Assembly: GCF_018811945.1 (NCBI RefSeq)
Contig: NZ_JACRVU010000010.1
Coordinates: forward strand, 46,145 to 110,144
From: Gluconobacter sp. P1C6_b
GTDB lineage: Bacteria > Pseudomonadota > Alphaproteobacteria > Acetobacterales > Acetobacteraceae
Length of the DNA stretch: 64,000 nucleotides
Direction of reading: 5' to 3'
Within the stretch, counting starts at the first letter, position 1; each line of letters begins with the position of its first letter. Below the pieces are notes generated by a model. It was not told where the DNA came from, did no database searches, and saw only the letters and a program-made list of their open reading frames with translations. Below are positions 54,462 to 63,838 of the stretch, piece by piece. Position numbers and translations under genes: made by a program.

Positions 54462-55766
54462 ATGTCGGAACACGCCAGCCAGTCCACGCTGAATCGTTTC
54501 TTTCATGCCCCCCTCAAGGAGGTTGATGCCGAAGTTGCCACCATTCTGAACGAGGAGCTCACGCGCCAGCAGGATGGCATCGAGCTCATCGCTTCGGAGA
54601 ACATGGCCTCCTTTGCCGTCATGGAAGCACAGGGTTCGGTGCTGACGAACAAGTATGCGGAAGGCCTTCCGGGCAAGCGCTATTATGGCGGCTGCGTGGA
54701 TGTGGACCGCGTCGAGAACCTTGCCATCGAGCGCCTGAAGAAGATCTTCGGTGCCGAATTCGCAAACGTTCAGCCGCATTCCGGCGCCAATGCCAACCAG
54801 GCCGCCTTCATGGCGCTGGCCAAGCCCGGCGACACGGTTCTGGGCCTGAGCCTCGCTGCAGGTGGACATCTGACGCATGGCGCGGCCCCGAACTATTCGG
54901 GCAAGTGGTTCAATTCCGTGCAGTATGGTGTGCGCGCCGAGGACGGTCTGATCGACTACGACCAGATGGAAGCACTGGCCCGCGAGCACAAGCCGAAGAT
55001 CATCGTGGCGGGCAGCTCCGCCTATCCGCGCGTCATCGATTTCGCCCGCTTCCGGAAGATCGCCGATGAAGTCGGTGCATATCTGATGGTGGACATGGCG
55101 CATTTTGCCGGTCTGGTGGCTGCTGGCCTGTACCCGAATCCGGTTCCGGTTGCCGACATCACCACGTCCACGACGCACAAGACGCTGCGTGGTCCGCGTG
55201 GTGGCATCATCCTGACGAATAACCCCGATCTGGCGAAGAAGGTGAACTCCGCCGTGTTCCCGGGACTGCAGGGCGGTCCGCTCATGCATGTCATTGCCGG
55301 CAAGGCAGTCGCTTTCGGCGAGGCGCTTTCGGATGAGTTCAAGGCCTATCAGAAGCGCGTGCTGGCCAACGCCCGCGCTCTGGCGGATGAGCTTCAGAAC
55401 CGTGGCTTCGACATCGTCACGGGTGGCACGGACAGCCATCTGATCCTCGTGGATCTGCGTCCGAAGAAAGTGACGGGCAAGCTGGCTGAAGCCATCCTCG
55501 AGCGTGCCGGCATCACGGCGAACAAGAACGCCATTCCGTTCGATCCGGAGAAGCCGTTCGTAACCTCCGGTATCCGTCTGGGTAGCCCGGCCGCCACGGC
55601 ACGTGGTTTCGGTGAAGCCGAGTTCCGCGAAGTCGGTCGCATGATCGACGAAGTGCTGACGGCGGCGCTTGAAGAGGATAACGCCGAGGCCGTGACGGCC
55701 CGCGTGCATGAGGAGGTGAAGGCCCTGTGCCGCCGCTTCCCGATCTATGACCGCGCGTCTGCCTAA
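54462..55766 (+). CDS. glyA: Serine hydroxymethyltransferase
   Basis: This PLP enzyme interconverts serine and glycine with tetrahydrofolate, supplying one-carbon units for purines (434 aa). [29 protein letters not shown] is near the start. PLP-lysine is Lys240 in [15 protein letters not shown], and [23 protein letters not shown] is near the end. GGAG lies about eight bases upstream of the ATG. It is convergent with the AstE-like gene; their stops overlap by four bases. I see no glycine or SAM riboswitch in the 92 bases upstream. Confidence 0.97.
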   Translation: MSEHASQSTLNRFFHAPLKEVDAEVATILNEELTRQQDGIELIASENMASFAVMEAQGSVLTNKYAEGLPGKRYYGGCVDVDRVENLAIERLKKIFGAEFANVQPHSGANANQAAFMALAKPGDTVLGLSLAAGGHLTHGAAPNYSGKWFNSVQYGVRAEDGLIDYDQMEALAREHKPKIIVAGSSAYPRVIDFARFRKIADEVGAYLMVDMAHFAGLVAAGLYPNPVPVADITTSTTHKTLRGPRGGIILTNNPDLAKKVNSAVFPGLQGGPLMHVIAGKAVAFGEALSDEFKAYQKRVLANARALADELQNRGFDIVTGGTDSHLILVDLRPKKVTGKLAEAILERAGITANKNAIPFDPEKPFVTSGIRLGSPAATARGFGEAEFREVGRMIDEVLTAALEEDNAEAVTARVHEEVKALCRRFPIYDRASA

Positions 55767-56812
55767 GACCTGAGCGGTGCTGCGGTCCGTCTGGCCAGGC
55801 GGACCGCAAGCTGCCCCCGGCGGGGGCGAAGATTGGGCATGATCAACAGACACTCATCATAGGGTGTATAGATCAGATCATGCCCGTCATGGGCGAGGGG
55901 CGTTCCTGCTTTAGGGATCGTAACCCCGCCCTCCCATGGCCTGATAAAACTGAAATCCGCATTCCGGGCGATGATATTGTCCGTCACCACCGCCATTTCC
56001 GGCGGACACGACTCCTCTGTCGCCTGTCCACGAAGATGGATGGTCTCGGCCTCCGCCAGCAGGCGTGCGATCGCGCTTTCCATGACCGTGACGGTGGCAG
56101 GCTCCCAGTGAGGACCAGCCTCCAGGAGACAACTGCGTCCCGTGCCGCCCGGCGACATGAAATGCGCATGCTCGATCAGCCGTGATCCACCGTGATGCCC
56201 GAGATCCGTCAGGACCGTCTGCGGCAGTTCCTTGCCCCCGGCCAGAGCACAGGCGAATTCGGCAGAACGCTGACGGGGCGGGGCAATGAACAGGGGCTCG
56301 GATGGCCAGAGAGTGGAATGCAGATCCAGCAGCAGGTCGGCCCGGGCGATATAGGGCTGAAGCTTACGGGCGCGCTCAAGTTCGCTGGAATGCTCGCGAC
56401 TGTTCAGGCGTGTGTTGTGCCACAGACGGTTGAGATCCTCGTCGACGTGACGGGACATGACCGGATTGGCGGCATCGAAGCGATCAAACGCCTCCAGATT
56501 GGCCAGGATCAGCGTCAGGCGTCCCGAGGACAGGACAGGACCACGCCTGCGGAGATTTTCAAGCGCCCATCCCCCGGCATATTCGTTTCCATGCACCATG
56601 GCCGTGATGACCATCTCCGGACCGGAGCGTCCCGAATCGAAAACCCAGACGCCCGGCATGCCCGAAGGAGGTGCGCGCCACGATGAAAGATCGGGGGGCG
56701 GAAGGAGCACGTTGAAGACCAGGGGCGGCCGGCCGAGCCCCGGCAGCGTTTCCGACAGGCGGGGCTGACGGATCCGGAGCGGATGGTGCCGCTGTCCCGC
56801 CTTGCAACTCAT
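55763..56812 (-). CDS. Succinylglutamate desuccinylase/aspartoacylase-family protein
   Basis: This zinc carboxypeptidase-like deacylase has 349 residues from the chosen start. The zinc ligands are in [11 protein letters not shown] (His, Glu) and [14 protein letters not shown] (His). The [11 protein letters not shown]sn-Arg motif recognises the carboxylate, and a catalytic Glu is expected in [13 protein letters not shown]. The substrate is unknown; no arginine catabolism genes are nearby, so a true AstE role is unlikely. The ATG at 56812 has GGGGA just upstream; an ATG at 56905 without a ribosome binding site is possible. Confidence 0.8.
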   Translation of the reverse strand: MSCKAGQRHHPLRIRQPRLSETLPGLGRPPLVFNVLLPPPDLSSWRAPPSGMPGVWVFDSGRSGPEMVITAMVHGNEYAGGWALENLRRRGPVLSSGRLTLILANLEAFDRFDAANPVMSRHVDEDLNRLWHNTRLNSREHSSELERARKLQPYIARADLLLDLHSTLWPSEPLFIAPPRQRSAEFACALAGGKELPQTVLTDLGHHGGSRLIEHAHFMSPGGTGRSCLLEAGPHWEPATVTVMESAIARLLAEAETIHLRGQATEESCPPEMAVVTDNIIARNADFSFIRPWEGGVTIPKAGTPLAHDGHDLIYTPYDECLLIMPNLRPRRGQLAVRLARRTAAPLRS

Positions 56813-57032
56813 GGTCCCCGGAAACCCGACGATACAGGACAGGACCGACTGCTCCCCATCCGGTCGCCCGGCGGAGCCATACCTGCACCGGAGAGCATAG
56901 GACATGGATCGGTCATGGGTTGTAGTGTAAGCACGTTGGGGACGGCTCGCCAGAGAGGGAATGTTGCCTTTTTCTTCGGCGGGGCCTGAGGAGAGTCACA
57001 TTTCGCCGAGGTTGGTCTGGCGCGTCCCTTTT

Positions 57033-57064
57033 CCGTACTCCGCCCGGTTTTTCGCGGAGTACGG
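57033..57064 (+). promoter_or_regulatory. RBS-sequestering hairpin before glycosyltransferase gene
   Basis: CCGTACTCCGC (57033-57043) and GCGGAGTACGG (57054-57064) are perfect complements around a ten-base loop containing TTTTT. The 3' arm contains GGAG (57056-57059), the ribosome binding site eight bases before the GTG start at 57068. No T-run follows, so a simple terminator is unlikely; it may limit translation. Confidence 0.5.
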
Positions 57065-57067
57065 CCC

Positions 57068-58306
57068 GTGTCCATGGTCACGCCCCAGGTACAGACGGCA
57101 CATGAACGGACGATGAAACAGTCTCTCTCCCTTTTTCACAAATTGTGGCAACGGCTTCCTGCCGGATCCCGAAGGCGGTTTTTCGCATGGGTCACGGCCG
57201 CCGCAGCCCCTGCGCTCAGGCCGCACAGGGTTGTTCCGGCACACGGGATGATCGTGGCAGGAGAGTTCAGCCGCAGTTCGGGGCTGGGCGAGGGGGCGCG
57301 GCTGATGGTCCGGGCGCTGCGGGACATGAACATCCCCTGCGCGACGTGGGACATCGACAGGCGCGTTCTTGAAGGTGATGCGACGGGGCCGGGAGCGCCT
57401 CTGATCATTCACGTCAATGCGCCGATGCTGCCTTATGTGCAGCTTTTCATGCCACGCTGGCTGAGAACCGGACGGCGGGTCATCGGATACTGGGCCTGGG
57501 AACTACCGGTTGTGCCGCAGACATGGCGTCACGCCCGCCGTCACGTCCATGAAATCTGGGCTCCGTCGCATTTTACCGCTCAGGCTTTTCGTACGCTGGG
57601 GCGTCCTGTGCGGGTCGTCGAGCATCCGGTGGGCCTTGCGGAACAGAAACCCTCAGACCGTGACCGGGCATCTTTCGGACTGCCGGAAGACTGCGTGATT
57701 GTTCTTGTTTCGTTCAGCCTTTCTTCCAGCATGGTGCGCAAAAGCCCGATTGAGACGATCCAGGCGTTTTGCGCTGCCTTTGGAGAGCGTTCAGACCGGC
57801 TCCTGCTCATGAAGATCGGCCATACCGAACATTATCCTGATGATCTGGCGAAGATCCGGGCGGCCACCGGCGGAGCGCCCAATATCCGGATCGAGACCGG
57901 ACAGCTCAGCGGCGCCGACCGGCTTGCCCTAACTGGCTGTGCAGATATCGTGCTGTCCCTGCATCGTAGTGAAGGATTCGGGCTTGTCGTGGCTGAGGCC
58001 ATGGCGCTGGGGCGGTGCGTGATTGCAACGGACTGGTCGGCGACGACGGAATTTCTGGACGGGACGTGCGGTCTGCCGGTCCCGTACACGCTGGTTCCGG
58101 CACAGGATCCACGCGGAATCTGGGACATGCCGGACACGAAATGGGCACTTCCCGACAGGGATGCCGCTGTGGCGGCCCTGCGGACTGCAGCCGCAGATCC
58201 GGAGTTGCGGTCCCGCCTTGGGGCGAATGCCAGACAGAGGATCGCCACGCGCCTGAATGGTGCGACATTACGGGAAGCGGCTCTGGCGACTGGGGTCCAG
58301 CCGTGA
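57068..58306 (+). CDS. GT-B fold glycosyltransferase (GT4-like), first of pair
   Basis: This 412-residue glycosyltransferase has a GT4-type C-terminal donor-binding domain: LSLHRSEGFGLVVAEAMALGRCVIATDWSATTEFLD, the E-x7-E motif region that binds the nucleotide sugar. The N-terminal half has the VAGEFSRSSGLGEGARLM loop common to GT4 enzymes. The donor and acceptor are not known. The GTG at 57068 has GGAG eight bases upstream but inside a hairpin; an ATG at 57113 is an alternative. The stop overlaps the GTG of the second transferase (GTGA), so the two are coupled. Confidence 0.85.
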   Translation: MSMVTPQVQTAHERTMKQSLSLFHKLWQRLPAGSRRRFFAWVTAAAAPALRPHRVVPAHGMIVAGEFSRSSGLGEGARLMVRALRDMNIPCATWDIDRRVLEGDATGPGAPLIIHVNAPMLPYVQLFMPRWLRTGRRVIGYWAWELPVVPQTWRHARRHVHEIWAPSHFTAQAFRTLGRPVRVVEHPVGLAEQKPSDRDRASFGLPEDCVIVLVSFSLSSSMVRKSPIETIQAFCAAFGERSDRLLLMKIGHTEHYPDDLAKIRAATGGAPNIRIETGQLSGADRLALTGCADIVLSLHRSEGFGLVVAEAMALGRCVIATDWSATTEFLDGTCGLPVPYTLVPAQDPRGIWDMPDTKWALPDRDAAVAALRTAAADPELRSRLGANARQRIATRLNGATLREAALATGVQP

Positions 58307-59379
58307 CGACATCTGGCGGACGTATTCTTGTGTGGCAATGGGGGCGGCGGGGAGCAGGCCCGCGGATTGCCGTGGATCTGGCGGATGGGCTGAAACGCCT
58401 GACTGATACGGATGTTCTGCTCTTCCTGTCGGACCGGGCGGAAATCCTTCAGAGCCGGAATGCTCCGGACGCGGTCGTGAAAATTGCGACCTACAGTTCC
58501 TTCCGGGGGCTGGTGGGGCGCCTGCTGACGGCGCCGGGATTTCTGCGGCAGCTGGGACGGATTGTGAGAGACTTCCGTCCGGACGTAGCGATCTGTGCGA
58601 TGCCGGGACCTCTGGATCTGCTGATGACGTATATGCTGCGTCGGGCTGGCGTGCGGATTGTGGTCATTGTCCATGATGCGCAGCCTCATCCGGGAGACGG
58701 CTATCCTTTTCAGGCGTTCCTGCAACGCAGGCTGATCCGTCAGGCCGATCAGATCGTCACATTCAGCCGTCATGTCGCCGATGGACTGACCTCCGGGCCG
58801 GATCCCGTAGGCTGTCCAGTCGTCGCACTGGCTCATCCACCGTTCATTGGGGAGGCAGGCACGCTACCATTCGCCCATGAGGGAGCCCCGCGCATCCTGA
58901 TGTTTGGGCGCCTGCTGCCCTACAAGGGGCTGGACCTGCTGGCGGAAGCTTTACCGCGTGTCAGGCGTGATTTCGAATGTCGGGTTGTGGGGCAGGGCCC
59001 TGAAAGCCCGGAACTGGGGCAACTTGCGGCACTGGCACATGTCAGGGTCGAGAACCACTGGGTCGCGGAAGACGAACTGCCCCACCTCATCGCATGGGCT
59101 GACATCGTGGTGCTGCCCTATCGTGAAGCCTCCCAGAGTGGCGTCGGGGCCATGGCGATTGCCAGCGGGCGCTATGTTGTGGCGACCAGGGTCGGAGGGC
59201 TGGTCGAGCAGTTTTCGGACGATGCGCAGGCCGTTCTGTGCGCGCCGGAACCGATGGCGATTGCGGCAGCGCTGGAGAATATCCTTGAGGTGCCTCCACC
59301 CGTTCGCCCGCAGGTCGATAGCGGGCAGGAATGGGAAAATCTGGCGAGGGATATTCTCGCCAGCCGTGAGACGTCCTAG
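58303..59379 (+). CDS. GT-B fold glycosyltransferase (GT4-like), second of pair
   Basis: This 358-residue glycosyltransferase begins at GTG overlapping the previous stop (VTTSGGRILVWQWG, read as Met). The N-terminal domain has IVRDFRPDVAICAMP and VVIVHDAQPHPGD. The donor domain contains PRILMFGRLLPYKGLDLLAEALP and ADIVVLPYREASQSGVGAMAIASGRYVVATRVGGLVEQ, typical of GT4. Longer frames reaching back to 58015 are out-of-frame readings of the first gene. It is convergent with the DEAD-box gene, and the stops share CTAG. A role in cell-surface polysaccharide is likely but unproven. Confidence 0.86.
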   Translation: MTTSGGRILVWQWGRRGAGPRIAVDLADGLKRLTDTDVLLFLSDRAEILQSRNAPDAVVKIATYSSFRGLVGRLLTAPGFLRQLGRIVRDFRPDVAICAMPGPLDLLMTYMLRRAGVRIVVIVHDAQPHPGDGYPFQAFLQRRLIRQADQIVTFSRHVADGLTSGPDPVGCPVVALAHPPFIGEAGTLPFAHEGAPRILMFGRLLPYKGLDLLAEALPRVRRDFECRVVGQGPESPELGQLAALAHVRVENHWVAEDELPHLIAWADIVVLPYREASQSGVGAMAIASGRYVVATRVGGLVEQFSDDAQAVLCAPEPMAIAAALENILEVPPPVRPQVDSGQEWENLARDILASRETS

Positions 59380-60557
59380 CGGTCCAGCGAATCTTCCGTC
59401 GCGATCCGGACGCGATAGCCGATATGCTTCTCGACATCGCGCAGGAAAGTGCGTTCGTCGATATTGATCAGCGAGAATGCCACGCCCTTGCGACCGGCAC
59501 GGGCCGTTCGGCCAATGCGGTGCACATAGGCTTCCGGCGTTTCGGGCATGTCCATGTTGATGACGAGATCCACATCCGGGATGTCGAGACCACGCGAGGC
59601 GATATCGGTCGTGACCAGAACCGGAACACGCCCCTGACGGAACAGATCCAGTGCCTTGTTACGGGCACCCTGCGTCCGATCGCCATGCAGGGTTTCGACC
59701 CGCAGGTTATGTCGGCGCAGGATTTTGGCGAGGGCGTCCACCGTATTTTTCGTCCGCGCAAAAACGATGCTGCGACCCGCGAAATGCTTCAGGAGACGGG
59801 CAACGGTCTCAGGCTTGTCATCCTTTTCCACGAAGATGGCCCGCTGACGGATATTCTTGGGCGTGAAGGATTCCGCCGCGATTTCCACGCGAACGGGATT
59901 GCGCGTCACACGTCTGGCCAGATCCATGACCGGCTCGGGCAATGTAGCCGAGCAGAAAACAGTCTGGGGCGGCTGGTCCGGGAAATAGGGGGTCAGCGCC
60001 GTCATGCTGGCGGAGAAATCCTCGTCCAGCAGACGGTCCGCTTCGTCCAGAACCAGATAGGTCAGATGTTCCAGAACGAGATCGGCCTGCATCACCAGAT
60101 CCAGAAGGCGGCCATGGGTCGCAACGATGATATCCACGCCATCGCTGACGGACTGGACCTGCTGCTCCCGGGACGTCCCCCCGCAGATAACGCGCGTTTT
60201 CAGGGAGAGCTGCCGTCCAAGCTGCCGACAGACGGCTGCGGTCTGGGCAGCAAGCTCGCGCGTAGGCTCAAGAATAAGCGCACGGGGGCCGGGAGCCGGA
60301 CCGGCTTGCTTAAGCTTCTGAAGCATGGGCAGCACGAAGGCTGCAGTCTTGCCGCTGCCCGTCTGGGAGCCGACCAGAACGTCCTTTCCCTCAAGCAGCG
60401 GAGGGATGGCCTGTGCCTGGATCAGGCTCGGACGTTTATGTCCGGCCTGGGCAAGAGTTGCCAGCAGGGGCGCAATCAGCCCAAGCTCTTCAAATCCGGG
60501 AGCAGGAGTGGCTGGCGTTGCGGTCGGCGAGGCAGGGCGCGTCTGGGGCGTTGTCAT
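59376..60557 (-). CDS. DEAD-box ATP-dependent RNA helicase (RhlE-like)
   Basis: This 393-residue helicase has all core motifs: Q motif (GFEELGLIAPLLATLAQAG, RPSLIQAQAIP), Walker A GSQTGSGKT, PTRELAAQ, DEADRLL, SAT, VFARTKNTVD and HRIGRTARAG. A Pro/Thr-rich leader of about 20 residues precedes the core. There is no extended basic C-terminal tail, so it is a minimal RhlE/SrmB-type protein probably used in ribosome assembly or RNA decay. It lies between glycosyltransferase genes on the other strand and is probably unrelated to them. Confidence 0.93.
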   Translation of the reverse strand: MTTPQTRPASPTATPATPAPGFEELGLIAPLLATLAQAGHKRPSLIQAQAIPPLLEGKDVLVGSQTGSGKTAAFVLPMLQKLKQAGPAPGPRALILEPTRELAAQTAAVCRQLGRQLSLKTRVICGGTSREQQVQSVSDGVDIIVATHGRLLDLVMQADLVLEHLTYLVLDEADRLLDEDFSASMTALTPYFPDQPPQTVFCSATLPEPVMDLARRVTRNPVRVEIAAESFTPKNIRQRAIFVEKDDKPETVARLLKHFAGRSIVFARTKNTVDALAKILRRHNLRVETLHGDRTQGARNKALDLFRQGRVPVLVTTDIASRGLDIPDVDLVINMDMPETPEAYVHRIGRTARAGRKGVAFSLINIDERTFLRDVEKHIGYRVRIATEDSLDR

Positions 60558-60619
60558 GTGCGCTTCTTGCCAAATTTCTCGCAGTTCGGGAAATACCTTC
60601 TTTTTTGCGGAGTTCCCTC

Positions 60620-61552
60620 ATGAAGGCCATCATCATCGCGGAGGACTTCGCCGGCATGCGGGCGCAGGGGGCGGGACTGGCTGAAAAGGCCGGTCTGGAG
60701 TGGGATTTCCGGCCTGTGCGCATCCAGCCTTTCTGGTCGCGTTTTCCGGCGCGTTACTGGCCGTCTCCGTTGCGTCGGGTCGATCCCATCAGGATTCCCG
60801 AAGACACAGGCCTCATCATCTGTATCGGCGGAACAGGAGGCGTCATCGGCAGAGCCGTGGCCCGGCGCGAGAGACTGCCCGTCGTGCAGATCCAGAACCC
60901 ACGCATGGCGGTCAGCAAGTTCGACCTCGTGATTGCCAATACGCATGACGGGATTAGCGGACCGGATGTCCTGATTTCGCGCAATGCACTTCATCCCGTC
61001 ACGCCCCGGAAGCTCGCTCTGGCACGGGCTGAATGGGAAGCGCGCCTGAAACGCGACGCAAGGCCGCTGCTGTCCATTCTGGTCGGCGGCGCCAATGGTC
61101 GTTTCTCGCTGGGGGCTGTCGAAGCGGAGCGCATGGCGGACGGGATCATCACTTTCACGAAACGCAACGCCATGCAGGCCGTACTGACGCCCTCGCGCCG
61201 GACCGATCCGGCTGCCGTGGCCGTTTTTCGCGAACGGCTGGAACCTCATGGCATTGCCGTTCTGACAGGCCGCGGGGACGACAACCCTTATATGGGTATG
61301 CTGGCCTGTGCGGACATGATTGCCGTCACGACGGACAGTGTCTCAATGATTTCCGAAGCCGTGGCGACCACTGCTCCGGTCCTGATTTTCCCGCTTCCAG
61401 GCCGCTCCAGTCGGATTTCACGCTTTGTAAAAACGCTTGCGGACGCCGGGCGGGTTAAGTGGTTCGATCCGGCACAGGTTCCTTGGGATGTCATGCCGCT
61501 TGACGATACCCCCCTCGTGGCGAGAGAAATGCGCCGACGTCTGAAGCTCTGA
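60620..61552 (+). CDS. ELM1-family (Mito_fiss_Elm1) GT-B-like protein
   Basis: This 310-residue protein has the features of the bacterial ELM1 family: LIICIGGTGGVIGRAVARR, VVQIQNPRMAVSKFDLVIAN, LLSILVGGANGRFSLG, and the closing VTTDSVSMISEAVATTAPVLIFPLPGRSSRISRF. The last block resembles the donor-binding region of GT-B glycosyltransferases. In plants ELM1 recruits dynamin to mitochondria; the bacterial function is unknown. The ATG at 60620 is used because upstream codons belong to the divergent helicase promoter region. It is 12 bases before the 628-residue protein gene and likely co-transcribed. Confidence 0.85.
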   Translation: MKAIIIAEDFAGMRAQGAGLAEKAGLEWDFRPVRIQPFWSRFPARYWPSPLRRVDPIRIPEDTGLIICIGGTGGVIGRAVARRERLPVVQIQNPRMAVSKFDLVIANTHDGISGPDVLISRNALHPVTPRKLALARAEWEARLKRDARPLLSILVGGANGRFSLGAVEAERMADGIITFTKRNAMQAVLTPSRRTDPAAVAVFRERLEPHGIAVLTGRGDDNPYMGMLACADMIAVTTDSVSMISEAVATTAPVLIFPLPGRSSRISRFVKTLADAGRVKWFDPAQVPWDVMPLDDTPLVAREMRRRLKL

Positions 61553-61564
61553 AAGGGCCCCTGT

Positions 61565-63451
61565 ATGCTCGATATCCGCACCTTTGGTCCGCAGGGTGGC
61601 AATGTTCTGTACAAGGCGCTGGCGCATCCGCTGGCCGCAGAAGCGCTCGTCCGGATGGAAGCCGAATTCGCAGGGCGGACGCTGGCTGTCTACGATCCGG
61701 ATGACGCTGCCCGCACGCTTGCCGCGCTCTATCCGGGGCTGAAACCGGCCTGCGTCTATGTTCATGATACGGAGCGGGTGGGACAGCCGGACGGTTTTGG
61801 CGGAACGCTTCGGGCGCTCGTGGATCTTCCCGCGACCCAAGCGGATGCCATCCTCGCCCTGTCTTTTGAAGACGCCAAGATGCGGACCCGGCTGAAGGGG
61901 CTTCAGAACGGCCGGGATCTTTACACGCTCGCCCCTGCGCGTCTGCCGGACGAGATGCTGGTTGCCGGCCGCCCCTATCTGGACAAGCTGAACTTCGCGA
62001 CCAACTTCGCCTTCTTCCGCGAGACGGAGCAGTTTTCCTGCAGGATCGTGACCGCCAATTACTGGTCCAGCTATGCTGCGGAGAACCTGCGTTACTGGAT
62101 GCGGCTCTATGACGGAGCGGGCAAGGTACTGGCCCAGTGGGAACAGCCGGTTACTGAAGCCGGGGCGGGGATCACGATCGACAGCGCCGATATCCGCCGC
62201 CGCTTTGATCTGCCGGAATTTACGGGCCAGCTTTTCATCCATGTTCTGGGCGCTCGCGGACATGACGTCGTCAAATATGCTCTCGACAGCTGGGGTAAAA
62301 ACGGCGACCCGAGCCTCTCCGTCACGCATGATGCCAATGCGTGGCCTTCCGTGCGTTACGCGACCCTTCCGGCCCCTGAACCCGACGAGACGCTGATTGT
62401 CTGGGTACAGAACAGCCATGCGACCACCATTCCGGCAGGAGGCATTACCTTCAACCGGATGGGAGAAGACACATCGCATGCGCTCGACCGGCCTGTCGGG
62501 CCATTCGAGACGGTGGCCGTGGATATTGGCGCGCTCTTTCCCGGATTCCACTGGCCCGCACAGTTTGAACTGCGTTCGGGCCGGCATCTCGTGCGCCCAC
62601 GCTATGAAATCACGCAGCGCGGCCGGACCCGCATCGCCCATCTGAACGTTGAGCGGGACGATCTGCGCCCCGAGCCTGCCATCCGTCAGTTTGCACCGTC
62701 GCTGGGCCGTGGGTTCCTGCTACCGTTTCCGATCCTGGATCCGAAGCAGTTCGAAACCTTCTTGCAGCCCAACCCCATGTCCGAAGCGCTCCAGTCTCTT
62801 CCCGTAAGGCTCGATCTGTTTGATGAGGCAGGCGGGGAGATCGGATCGCACTTCCTGGGCAATCTTCCCCGCAACCATGACACGGCCGTTGCTCTGCACA
62901 CCCTGATGGATCGACCGGGTCATGCCGACCTGGTCTATGATTTCCGCGACGGCGGGGAAGCCGATGGGTGGTTGCACGCCCTGATGCGCTATCGGAACCG
63001 CGAGAGCGATCACGCTGCTGAAACCAGCTTTGGCGCCCATATCTTCAACACGCTCATGACCTGGCGCTCGGAGCCGCAATCGTACTCAGGCCCACCGCCA
63101 GGCCTGACAACGCGGCTTTTCCTGAAGCTGGGACAGAAGACAGGCCAAGAGACGCTGCGAAGCTTCTGCTGCCTCATCCATCCCGCTTCCGTCGACGGAA
63201 CCGACATCTCGGAAACCGTTCTTCTGCTTCATGGTGCAAATGGTGCCCTGATTGCCCAGACGACCATCAGGATCGCGCCCAACGGGTCATTTATGGTCCG
63301 CCCGCACGAACTGTTTGAAGGCTCGCACCTCGATCGTGCAGGGGAAGGGGGCTACGTACTGATCCGGGACCTGACCTGCCGCCTCTTCGGCTATCATGGT
63401 CTGGAAAATGGAAAAGGCGCATTCTCGCTGGACCACATGTTCGGCTTCTGA
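61565..63451 (+). CDS. Large uncharacterised protein (628 aa)
   Basis: I do not recognise a family. The protein has no signal peptide, no membrane segment and no Walker or GT signature. It has several blocks that look like beta-rich repeats: an early part (residues 1-145) rich in alternating Asp/Ala/Leu helices, then aromatic-rich strands (RIVTANYWSSYAAENLRYWMRLYDGAGKVLAQW; LIVWVQNSHATTIPAGGITFNRMG; VLLLHGANGALIAQTTIRIAPNGSFMV) that could be lectin-like or jelly-roll modules. It follows the ELM1-family gene by 12 bases and lies near two glycosyltransferases, so a role in surface glycan synthesis or recognition is an inference from context. A hairpin follows at 63464-63493. Confidence 0.7.
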   Translation: MLDIRTFGPQGGNVLYKALAHPLAAEALVRMEAEFAGRTLAVYDPDDAARTLAALYPGLKPACVYVHDTERVGQPDGFGGTLRALVDLPATQADAILALSFEDAKMRTRLKGLQNGRDLYTLAPARLPDEMLVAGRPYLDKLNFATNFAFFRETEQFSCRIVTANYWSSYAAENLRYWMRLYDGAGKVLAQWEQPVTEAGAGITIDSADIRRRFDLPEFTGQLFIHVLGARGHDVVKYALDSWGKNGDPSLSVTHDANAWPSVRYATLPAPEPDETLIVWVQNSHATTIPAGGITFNRMGEDTSHALDRPVGPFETVAVDIGALFPGFHWPAQFELRSGRHLVRPRYEITQRGRTRIAHLNVERDDLRPEPAIRQFAPSLGRGFLLPFPILDPKQFETFLQPNPMSEALQSLPVRLDLFDEAGGEIGSHFLGNLPRNHDTAVALHTLMDRPGHADLVYDFRDGGEADGWLHALMRYRNRESDHAAETSFGAHIFNTLMTWRSEPQSYSGPPPGLTTRLFLKLGQKTGQETLRSFCCLIHPASVDGTDISETVLLLHGANGALIAQTTIRIAPNGSFMVRPHELFEGSHLDRAGEGGYVLIRDLTCRLFGYHGLENGKGAFSLDHMFGF

Positions 63452-63463
63452 TCTGCAGGGAAA

Positions 63464-63493
63464 GGGGAGCCGCAGCGGATAATGCGGCTCCCC
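63464..63493 (+). terminator. Hairpin after the 628-aa protein gene
   Basis: GGGGAGCCGC and GCGGCTCCCC are a perfect ten-base stem with a ten-base loop, 12 bases after the stop. It is followed by ACGAAAAA rather than T, so it could be Rho-assisted or a 3'-end stabiliser. Confidence 0.55.
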
Positions 63494-63505
63494 ACGAAAA
63501 AGATC

Positions 63506-63534
63506 TTGTCAGGAAAACAACACCTTGCTAGAAG
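63506..63534 (+). promoter_or_regulatory. Candidate promoter of tRNA-Val
   Basis: TTGTCA (63506-63511) and TAGAAG (63529-63534) are spaced by 17 bases and stand 14 bases before the tRNA, a good sigma-70 arrangement. Confidence 0.5.
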
Positions 63535-63548
63535 CCCGTCCCACGGAT

Positions 63549-63623
63549 GGGCGCGTAGCTCAGCGGTAGAGCACTGCCTTCACACGGCAGGGGTCACAGG
63601 TTCAATCCCTGTCGCGCCCACCA
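63549..63623 (+). tRNA. tRNA-Val (anticodon CAC)
   Basis: The acceptor stem GGGCGCG (63549-63555) pairs with CGCGCCC (63613-63619), followed by A and encoded CCA. The anticodon stem CTGCC/GGCAG (63574-63578 with 63586-63590) holds loop TTCACAC with anticodon CAC at 63581-63583. The T-arm ACAGG-TTCAATC-CCTGT is perfect. It reads GTG. It marks the end of the housekeeping DNA before AT-rich sequence and an insertion element. Confidence 0.96.
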
Positions 63624-63838
63624 TCCTAAACTCCTGAAAATATTGTACTTAGCTTGCTGCGCGAGATAGAGACGCATTTCTTTAAGCTGTCTCTAACCTA
63701 AGCAGTTTATCCCTATAAGTGGGCGATCTGTACAAAATCCGTACACTCTACTTAGGTCACGTTGACAAAAGGTCTATACGATCTGCGTGAGATCTGATTC
63801 ACTGTTGTCTTCAATGAAGGCAGTACAGTGGAGCAGGC
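63624..63838. other. AT-rich junction between tRNA-Val and IS element
   Basis: This 215-base stretch is clearly less GC-rich than the rest of the window and has no gene. It holds the inverted repeat TGTAC/GTACA with a seven-base spacer (63729-63733 and 63741-63745). The left end of the IS element probably lies in its second half, near 63750-63760; this cannot be fixed without the right end. Confidence 0.5.

Noticed and set aside
58015..58302. Longer N-terminus for the second glycosyltransferase
   Set aside because: This part is an out-of-frame reading of the first glycosyltransferase; the GTG at 58303 overlapping its stop is a better start and begins with conserved sequence.
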